Assembly (NCBI GenBank): GCA_002380675.1
Contig: DFWB01000135.1
Span: forward strand, 1 to 14,396
Reading direction: 5' to 3'
Source: Akkermansiaceae bacterium UBA4145
GTDB lineage: Bacteria; Verrucomicrobiota; Verrucomicrobiia; Verrucomicrobiales; Akkermansiaceae
Length of the DNA stretch: 14,396 nucleotides
Every line of letters starts with the position of its first letter. Positions within the stretch are counted from its first letter, which is position 1. The notes beneath the pieces were generated by a model, which worked only from the letters and a program-made list of their open reading frames with translations, made no database searches and had not been told where the DNA came from. The translations under genes and the position numbers were made by a program. Shown here piece by piece: positions 7,049-12,654 of this stretch.

Positions 7049-7885
7049 GTGCTTGCAATGCCATCTCCGGAAAGCGAGGATTCTGAAGTGCGGGACCGAG
7101 GAGACAAGGAGGTGGGAGTTGTGCGTGCTGGGCAGCCAGGGGTAGAGGATATTGACCGGGTGGCGCTGGAGGAACCATTACAACTTGTTGTCAACGGTCA
7201 TGATGTTGCGGTGCTGATGCGAACCCCAGGGGACGACGAAGAGCTAGCTGTGGGATTTTTATGGACAGAGGGGATTATCAGCAGGAGAGATCAGGTTTTA
7301 AAAGTAGACCTTGCGACGAAGGAAAATCACGCTCTCGTGTTTCTTGAGGATGGAGTAGAGGTGGATCTTAACAGGCTTACCAGGCATCTGTTCAGCGCTT
7401 CTTCGTGCGGGTTGTGTGGCAAAGCCAGTATCGATGCGATCACCTCTCTGCATGAGCCCGTGCCCGCTGGGCCCTCCTTTCCTGAGTCAGGCCTGCTTGA
7501 GGCTCCATCGTTCTTGCGGTCCGCCCAAGAAACTTTCGAGAAAACGGGAGGACTACATGCCTCGGGAATCTTCAGCAAGGAAGGGAGTCTTTTGGCACTG
7601 CGAGAGGATGTGGGGCGTCATAACGCCTTGGATAAGTTGCTTGGATGGGCGCTTCTCAATGGGCAGGACCTCTCTGAGAACTTTTTACTGATGTCAGGTC
7701 GTCTCTCTTTTGAGCTGATGCAGAAGGCTCTGGCCGGGCGTCTGCCTCTTGTTGCAGGTATTTCTGCGCCTTCTTCTCTAGCGGTAGAGTTCTCGAGAGA
7801 GTCCAACCAGACTCTCGTGGGGTTCTTGCGGGCCCCTCACTACAATGTGTATGCCGGTATCGAGAGAGTGGTTTCCGGGTGTTGA
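7049..7885 (+). CDS. fdhD: FdhD, sulfurtransferase for formate dehydrogenase maturation
   Basis: A 278-residue FdhD protein. In E. coli, FdhD passes sulfur from the cysteine desulfurase IscS to the molybdenum or tungsten bis-MGD cofactor of formate dehydrogenase, in the cytoplasm. The sulfur-carrying cysteine pair is present in SSCGLCGKASIDA (C120, C123). Other family motifs are LMRTPGDDEELAVGFLWTEGI (roughly 57-77), TGGLHASG (166-173), REDVGRHNALDKLLG (185-199), SGRLSFELMQKA (216-227) and PLVAGISAPSSLAVE (233-247). GTG at 7049 is chosen over ATG at 7058 because of the GGAGGA 8 bases upstream. The first 30 or so residues are charged and not conserved in type. No formate dehydrogenase or molybdopterin gene lies in the window, so the client enzyme must be encoded elsewhere. 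The upstream TIM-barrel gene is 25 bases away and may be cotranscribed. Confidence 0.94.
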   Translation: MLAMPSPESEDSEVRDRGDKEVGVVRAGQPGVEDIDRVALEEPLQLVVNGHDVAVLMRTPGDDEELAVGFLWTEGIISRRDQVLKVDLATKENHALVFLEDGVEVDLNRLTRHLFSASSCGLCGKASIDAITSLHEPVPAGPSFPESGLLEAPSFLRSAQETFEKTGGLHASGIFSKEGSLLALREDVGRHNALDKLLGWALLNGQDLSENFLLMSGRLSFELMQKALAGRLPLVAGISAPSSLAVEFSRESNQTLVGFLRAPHYNVYAGIERVVSGC

Positions 7886-7971
7886 AATTCAGCAAAGTCC
7901 AGCCCGCCGGAGTTCAGGTCTACTGTAAAGCGGTTGCAAAGTGACTCATGCTGGTCGATGACTGCAGGAAG

Positions 7972-10290
7972 ATGAAATTACTTCTGGCCTGTGCACTGGC
8001 AGCCTTCCTGAGCCTGATTGGATCAGCCCATCCTGGAGGGCACTACGCCAAAGACCCTTTTCGTCAAATTGACGAGGTCCTTCCGGACCCTAATGAGATT
8101 CGCGCTGCAAATGGGGCTCCCGGTCCCGAATACTGGCAACAGAGAGCGGATTACAAAATTCAGGTAGTCCTCGATGATGAGAAGCAGCGGATCAGTGGTT
8201 CGGAGGTCATTACCTATACGAACAATTCGCCCCATGCTCTCACGTATCTCTGGGTCCAACTTGATCAGAACCGGTTTGAGCAGCAGGCCTTGGGCCACCA
8301 GGCCATGGAGGCTCCTGATTTCGAAGATATTGGATTCAGGACTCTTCGCAGCGAGCTGTCGCGTGAGGAGTTCGAAGGAGGATACCAAATTCAGTCGGTT
8401 CATGATGAGAACCAGAAGCCTCTCAGCTATTCCATTATTGATACCATGATGAGGGTGGAGGTGTCCGTAAAGCCCGGAGCTACCACGGTTTTCGGTATCG
8501 ACTGGGAGCACAATATTGTCAACGCAAAGGCGATCAGGGCAAGAGGCGGCTACGAATACTTTAAGGATGATGATAACTACATATATACGATCGCTCAGTG
8601 GTATCCCCGGATAGCGGCATTTACCGATATCAACGGCTGGCAGAATAAACAGTTTCTCGGGCGTGGGGAGTTTGCCCTCGAGTTTGGAGATTACGAGGTG
8701 TCACTTACCGTCCCGGCCGATCATATCGTTGCGGCCACGGGAACGCTTGCGAATGCCGGGGAAGTGCTTAGCGAAGTCCAACAGGAGCGCTTGAAGCAGG
8801 CGGAGGGCAATGATGAGCCCACCTATGTCGTAACGCCGGCGGAGGCGAAGGAAAATGAGAAGAGTAAAGCCGAAGGGAGTAAGACGTGGGTATTTCGGGC
8901 AGAAGATGTCCGGGATTTTGCGTGGGCTTCCTCAAGGAAGTTTGTCTGGGATGCAGCACACGTTCAGGTAGGGAGCCGGGAAGACCGGGTGTGGGCGATG
9001 TCCTTTTTTCCTAATGAAGGAGATCCGCTTTGGAGCAAATACTCCACGCATTCTGTGATCCACGCCTTGCAGGTTTTTTCCAAACACACCTTCGATTACC
9101 CCTACCCGGTAGCGATTTCGGTCCACGGTCCGGTGTTCGGCATGGAATATCCCATGATCTGTTTTAACGGGCCCCGGCCCGAGGACGATGGAACATATTC
9201 ACGCCGTACAAAGTATGCGCTGATCTCGGTTGTCATCCACGAGGTGGGGCACAACTGGTTTCCAATGATTGTCAACTCGGATGAGCGGCAGTGGACATGG
9301 ATGGATGAGGGATTAACCACTTTCTGTCAGTTCCTCGCAGAGCGGGAGTGGGAAGAAAAATATCCTTCACGGAGAGGGATGCCCCCCAGCATTGCCAGCT
9401 ATATGAAACGGGATGATGAAATGCCGATCATGACAAACTCGGAATCCCTTCGTTACTTTGGCAGTAATGCTTATGCCAAACCCGCAGTGGCCCTGAATAT
9501 TCTACGCGAGTCAGTGCTTGGGCGGGAAAATTTTGACTATGCGTTCAAGGAGTATGCGAACAGGTGGAAGTTCAAACGCCCGACTCCTGCCGACTTCTTT
9601 CGAACGATGGAGGATGCCTCGGGGGTCGATCTTGATTGGTTCTGGACGGGGTGGTTCTACACCACGGAGCATGTCGATGTCGGTATCAGTGGGGTAAAAC
9701 TCTACCAAATGGACACCAAAGACCCGGACGTGGAAAAGCCTCGGGAGAGGGCGGAGAGAGAAGAGGAAGATGCGAAGTTGCTGACAAATCAGCGCAACAG
9801 AGGAGTAAAAAGGTATACGGACCAGTATCCTGATCTCTTGGATTTCTATAATACGAATGGTGAATACGATATCACGAAGACAGACCGGGATGACTTTCAG
9901 GAGTTTCTCAAGAAGCTGGAGGATCACGAGAGGGAGGTTCTGGAGAGTAACCGATACTTTTATCAGATTGAGCTGACCAATGAAGGCGGCCTGGTCATGC
10001 CTGTCGTGCTGAGGGTGGTCTATGACGACGGGGAAGTGAAAGTGATGCGCCTACCTGCTGAGTTATGGAAGAGAGACTCACGGAGGACGTCCAAGCTCCT
10101 TGTTTCGACGAAGAAGGTGGTCAGTATCGAGTTGGATCCAAATCTTGAAATTGCTGACGCTGATCGATCGAACAATGACTGGCCGGCGCGGCCTGAGGAG
10201 CTCCGGTTTACTTTGGAGAAGGATGAGAAGAAAAACCTGATGCAGCGATTGAAAGAGGAGAGAGAGAAGGGTGATAAAGAAAAGAAATAG
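7972..10290 (+). CDS. Exported M1-family zinc metallopeptidase (aminopeptidase N-like)
   Basis: A large exported peptidase, 772 residues from the ATG at 7972 and 780 from the in-frame ATG at 7948. The later start gives a textbook signal peptide, MKLLLACALAAFLSLIGSA, with cleavage before HPGGHY; neither start has ideal ribosome binding site spacing. The gluzincin motif HEVGH (H423, E424, H427) is followed exactly 18 residues later by the third zinc ligand E446 in WMDEGLTTF. The likely transition-state Tyr is Y501 in SNAYAKPA. The usual exopeptidase motif GAMEN is replaced by FGMEYPM (near 389-395), as in a subgroup of M1-like proteins common in Bacteroidota and similar bacteria. After the catalytic region come a highly charged segment (about 575-660), a beta-rich stretch and a Lys/Glu-rich tail. 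Role in digesting peptides in the periplasm is inferred. No clear partner gene is adjacent. Confidence 0.9.
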   Translation: MKLLLACALAAFLSLIGSAHPGGHYAKDPFRQIDEVLPDPNEIRAANGAPGPEYWQQRADYKIQVVLDDEKQRISGSEVITYTNNSPHALTYLWVQLDQNRFEQQALGHQAMEAPDFEDIGFRTLRSELSREEFEGGYQIQSVHDENQKPLSYSIIDTMMRVEVSVKPGATTVFGIDWEHNIVNAKAIRARGGYEYFKDDDNYIYTIAQWYPRIAAFTDINGWQNKQFLGRGEFALEFGDYEVSLTVPADHIVAATGTLANAGEVLSEVQQERLKQAEGNDEPTYVVTPAEAKENEKSKAEGSKTWVFRAEDVRDFAWASSRKFVWDAAHVQVGSREDRVWAMSFFPNEGDPLWSKYSTHSVIHALQVFSKHTFDYPYPVAISVHGPVFGMEYPMICFNGPRPEDDGTYSRRTKYALISVVIHEVGHNWFPMIVNSDERQWTWMDEGLTTFCQFLAEREWEEKYPSRRGMPPSIASYMKRDDEMPIMTNSESLRYFGSNAYAKPAVALNILRESVLGRENFDYAFKEYANRWKFKRPTPADFFRTMEDASGVDLDWFWTGWFYTTEHVDVGISGVKLYQMDTKDPDVEKPRERAEREEEDAKLLTNQRNRGVKRYTDQYPDLLDFYNTNGEYDITKTDRDDFQEFLKKLEDHEREVLESNRYFYQIELTNEGGLVMPVVLRVVYDDGEVKVMRLPAELWKRDSRRTSKLLVSTKKVVSIELDPNLEIADADRSNNDWPARPEELRFTLEKDEKKNLMQRLKEEREKGDKEKK

Positions 10291-10311
10291 TCAGACGGCC
10301 CTGACTCTTTC

Positions 10312-10343
10312 TTCAAGGCCGGTTCGAGAGCTTGAACCTTGAA
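10312..10343 (+). terminator. Bulged hairpin between the M1 peptidase and yjbQ genes
   Basis: TTCAA (10312-10316) pairs with TTGAA (10339-10343) and GGTTC (10321-10325) with GAACC (10334-10338), giving 10 base pairs with a four-base GGCC bulge on one side and an eight-base loop. It starts 21 bases after the peptidase stop. No T run follows, so factor-independent termination is not well supported; a processing or mRNA-stability element is equally possible. Confidence 0.3.
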
Positions 10344-10372
10344 AAGCCCAAGCCTTGCATCATGCTCCATGA

Positions 10373-10792
10373 GTGATTGCGGAGACAGGTGCATTCGAGG
10401 TGGTTACCCAGGGGAAGGGAACCTATGAAATTAGTGATGAAGTGGCAGAGATTGTGCGCTGTTCAGGTGTTTCAGAGGGGAATGTCACGATCTTTGTCAG
10501 ACATACCAGTGCCAGCTTGGTGATCATGGAGAATGCGGATCCCAGTGCGAGGAGGGACCTCGAGGAATTCTTTGAGCGGTTGGTGCCGGAGGATTCAGAT
10601 TACTTTGTTCATACCATGGAGGGCCCAGATGACATGCCATCTCACATCAGGATGGCCCTGACGAGAACAAGCGAAGTGATCCCGGTGACGAGGGGTCGTA
10701 TGGCGCTAGGCACTTGGCAGGGCGTCTTCCTTTTTGAGCACAGAAGGGCGAGCCATAAGAGGGAAATTGTAGTCAGTGTCGTTGGTGCCTAG
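10373..10792 (+). CDS. YjbQ family protein (UPF0047, secondary thiamine-phosphate synthase enzyme)
   Basis: A 139-residue UPF0047 protein of normal length. Family motifs are all present: VRHTSASL (42-49), ENADPSARRDLE (53-64), HTMEGPDDMPSHIR (80-93), GRMALGTWQGVFLFEHR (108-124). E. coli YjbQ can supply a weak thiamine-phosphate synthase activity, which explains the usual annotation, but the physiological role of the family is not settled. It has no signal peptide and should be cytoplasmic. The start is GTG at 10373, because TGA occupies the preceding in-frame codon (10370-10372); the ATG at 10369 is out of frame. I see no Shine-Dalgarno sequence. The gene sits ahead of two cofactor genes, nadC and birA, on the same strand. 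Confidence 0.9.
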   Translation: MIAETGAFEVVTQGKGTYEISDEVAEIVRCSGVSEGNVTIFVRHTSASLVIMENADPSARRDLEEFFERLVPEDSDYFVHTMEGPDDMPSHIRMALTRTSEVIPVTRGRMALGTWQGVFLFEHRRASHKREIVVSVVGA

Positions 10793-10794
10793 GC

Positions 10795-10799
10795 GAGGG
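10795..10799 (+). promoter_or_regulatory. Ribosome binding site for the 19-codon ORF
   Basis: GAGGG lies 7 bases before the ATG at 10807, near-ideal spacing, and just 3 bases after the yjbQ stop codon. It is the main evidence that the short ORF could be translated. Confidence 0.4.
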
Positions 10800-10806
10800 T
10801 TTCAAT

Positions 10807-10866
10807 ATGAGAGTAAATTTAGTTTTGGCGCCGGGCTCAGAAGAGCTGGAGTTTAAACTTTGCTAG
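10807..10866 (+). CDS. Possible 19-codon ORF overlapping the start of nadC
   Basis: ATG at 10807 opens a short frame, MRVNLVLAPGSEELEFKLC, ending with TAG at 10864-10866. GAGGG is spaced 7 bases before the ATG, better than for several real genes here. Its stop overlaps the proposed TTG start of nadC (10860) by 7 bases, an arrangement suited to translational coupling. The peptide matches no family I know. It may be a leader peptide, the remains of a longer gene, or chance. Confidence 0.3.
   Translation: MRVNLVLAPGSEELEFKLC
10848..10851 (+). promoter_or_regulatory. Ribosome binding site supporting the TTG start of nadC
   Basis: GGAG lies 8 bases before TTG at 10860, which supports that start over the GTG at 10902. 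The site lies inside the 19-codon ORF, so ribosomes translating that ORF would pass through it. Confidence 0.5.
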
Positions 10867-11762
10867 TTGCACGGGCTGTCAGCAACCCACTAGGCTCTGG
10901 CGTGGACGAAAAGGTGTCACAATTGATCGAGCTGGCCCTTAGTGAGGACATAGGGTCAGGGGATGTGACCTCCCAATATTTTGTTTCAGAACAGCGCAAC
11001 GGACGGGCCTTTCTTGTGGCAAGATCAGAAGGAGTAGTGGCGGGTGTGGAAATCGGGGTAGAAGTTTTCCGAAGAGTTGACCCTGCTTGTGAGGTCACAG
11101 TGATGCTGCAGGATGGATCGAGTGTTTCCCCCGGAGTTCAGATTCTTGAAGTCTCAGGAAAAGCCCGGTCGTTGCTGACTGCGGAGCGGACTGCTATCAA
11201 TTTCGTGCAACGGCTTTCCGGGGTGGCAACGAGGACCTCGAAATTCGTCAAGGCTGTCGAGGGAACGGGGGTAACTATCATGGACACCCGTAAGACAACG
11301 CCGGGATGGAGACTTCTTGAAAAAAAGGCAGTAGTTTCAGGGGGTGGGCACAACCATCGAATGGGTTTGTATGACCGCGCGATGGTGAAGGATAATCACC
11401 TTCTGGTAGATGGCACCTCGGAAGACCTGCGAAATTCCATTCAGTCCATGAAGAAAGATCATCCCGAAGTAGCGATAGAACTCGAGGCCGATACGCTCGA
11501 GCAGGTAGAGGCTTTTCTTGGTATGAATGAAGTTGATTATCTGCTCCTCGACAATATGGATAATTTGACCATGAAAAAGGCGGTAGCGATGCGGGGCGAT
11601 CGGAAGCAGCCGGTTCTGGAGGCCAGTGGAGGTGTGAGCCTTGAAACGGTGAGAGGAATTGCTGAAACAGGCGTCGATTGTATTTCAGTCGGAGAGCTTA
11701 CGCACTCGGCCGTAGCTCTGGACCTCGCGCTGGATTTTGTTCCTCTCCCGGAGAGAGTTTGA
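10860..11762 (+). CDS. nadC: NadC, nicotinate-nucleotide pyrophosphorylase (quinolinate phosphoribosyltransferase)
   Basis: Catalyses quinolinate + PRPP to nicotinate mononucleotide, CO2 and pyrophosphate (EC 2.4.2.19), in de novo NAD synthesis in the cytoplasm. The 300 residues match the family from end to end: ALSEDIGSGDVTS (26-38), ERTAINFVQRLSGVATRT (109-126, with R110), DTRKTTPGWR (142-151), the quinolinate/PRPP-binding GGGHNHRMGLYDRAMVKDNHL (161-181, with H164, R167, K177), IELEADTL (206-213), LLLDNM (228-233) and LEASGGVSLETV (253-264). The start is TTG at 10860, supported by GGAG 8 bases upstream. A later GTG at 10902 would also keep the conserved core. nadA and nadB are not in the window. 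birA follows after 19 bases. Confidence 0.96.
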   Translation: MLVARAVSNPLGSGVDEKVSQLIELALSEDIGSGDVTSQYFVSEQRNGRAFLVARSEGVVAGVEIGVEVFRRVDPACEVTVMLQDGSSVSPGVQILEVSGKARSLLTAERTAINFVQRLSGVATRTSKFVKAVEGTGVTIMDTRKTTPGWRLLEKKAVVSGGGHNHRMGLYDRAMVKDNHLLVDGTSEDLRNSIQSMKKDHPEVAIELEADTLEQVEAFLGMNEVDYLLLDNMDNLTMKKAVAMRGDRKQPVLEASGGVSLETVRGIAETGVDCISVGELTHSAVALDLALDFVPLPERV

Positions 11763-11781
11763 GAAGTCGTAAATCCGGGTT

Positions 11782-12516
11782 ATGACCTCAGGGCGAAAAT
11801 TTGCAGGACTGGGTAGCCGCGTTGAGTGGCATGAAAACCTTGGCTCGACCAATGATAGGGCCTTGGAAATTGTCCTCGAGCATGGAAGAGAAGCCGAGGG
11901 CTGGATTGTCGGAGCAGAAGCCCAAACAGCAGGGCGAGGGCGGAAGGGGGCGCAATGGTTATGTGAGCCGGGCAGAGGTCTGGCGTTTTCTCTGGTCCTG
12001 TGCCCTCGCTGGGAGCGGAGATACTGGGGCTGGCTCAGTCTGGGCGCGGCCCTTTCAGTATGTATTGGAGGGCCGGAGCCTCTGGGGCTGGCACCGTCGA
12101 TCAAATGGCCAAATGATGTGCTCGTTGAGGATCGGAAGGTGTGTGGAATTCTGATCGAAACCCGGGGGGCCTGTGCGGTGGTTGGTATCGGGCTCAATGT
12201 GAATGAGAGTGCGCTTCCCCCGGAGCTTGGGGCCATTTCGCTTTTTCAGCTTCTTGGACGGGAGGTGGACCGGGAACAACTGGTAGGGCAGATACGGGAG
12301 AAGATGACAGAACTGCTCGAATTGGATCCCCAGGTGATCGCTGAGAGGGTATGGGAACGGTTGGCGTGGAAAGATCAAGTTGTGGAGACTGCCTCAGGCA
12401 GAAAGGGCCGAATCCGGGGATTTGGGGAGAATGGAGAGCTGAAAGTTGAAACTCCCGGAGAGTTGCTCACTTTATGTGATCCGGAGGGCGTTCGGCTTGC
12501 TAAGAGGCTGTATTAG
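11782..12516 (+). CDS. birA: Biotin--[acetyl-CoA-carboxylase] ligase, without DNA-binding domain
   Basis: Activates biotin as biotinyl-5'-AMP and transfers it to the carrier lysine of acetyl-CoA carboxylase and similar enzymes (EC 6.3.4.15), in the cytoplasm. The 244-residue protein starts directly with the catalytic domain: GSTNDRALEI (21-30), the biotin/ATP loop GRGRKG (51-56), KWPNDVL (108-114, with K108), RKVCGILIE (118-126) and GIGLNVN (135-141). A small C-terminal beta domain follows (about 195-244). The N-terminal winged helix of the E. coli repressor type is absent, so this is a group I ligase that should not regulate biotin genes itself. The ATG is preceded by no clear Shine-Dalgarno sequence. 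It lies 19 bases after nadC and is probably cotranscribed with it. Confidence 0.93.
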   Translation: MTSGRKFAGLGSRVEWHENLGSTNDRALEIVLEHGREAEGWIVGAEAQTAGRGRKGAQWLCEPGRGLAFSLVLCPRWERRYWGWLSLGAALSVCIGGPEPLGLAPSIKWPNDVLVEDRKVCGILIETRGACAVVGIGLNVNESALPPELGAISLFQLLGREVDREQLVGQIREKMTELLELDPQVIAERVWERLAWKDQVVETASGRKGRIRGFGENGELKVETPGELLTLCDPEGVRLAKRLY

Positions 12517-12654
12517 CCCTTCGATTCCTGCTCGTCTGAGGACGGTTTGCGCGGTGGGGTATCCCTCGATCAATCGCTAATTGTGGGGTGGACAGGCTTT
12601 TGAGAGCCCGAATGTCTTGAAATCAGGATGCTCGTGGGTTTCCCTCCGCCGGCA
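12517..12654. other. Intergenic region between birA and valS
   Basis: I see no separate gene and no T-box-like leader. A small hairpin, CGTC-TGAG-GACG, follows the birA stop, and GGCT/AGCC can pair near 12595-12608, but neither stem exceeds 4 perfect base pairs or leads into a T run. AGGA at 12625-12628 is a possible ribosome binding site for a GTG start of valS at 12634. Confidence 0.35.

Noticed and set aside
11685..12236. A 183-codon minus-strand open frame over the end of nadC and the start of birA
   Set aside because: It is antisense to two conserved enzymes and has a low-complexity Ser/Pro/Arg composition typical of shadow frames.
12530..12545. Hairpin CGTC-TGAG-GACG after birA as a terminator or T-box element for valS
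   Set aside because: The stem is short, no T run follows, and none of the conserved T-box sequences or a specifier loop can be seen.
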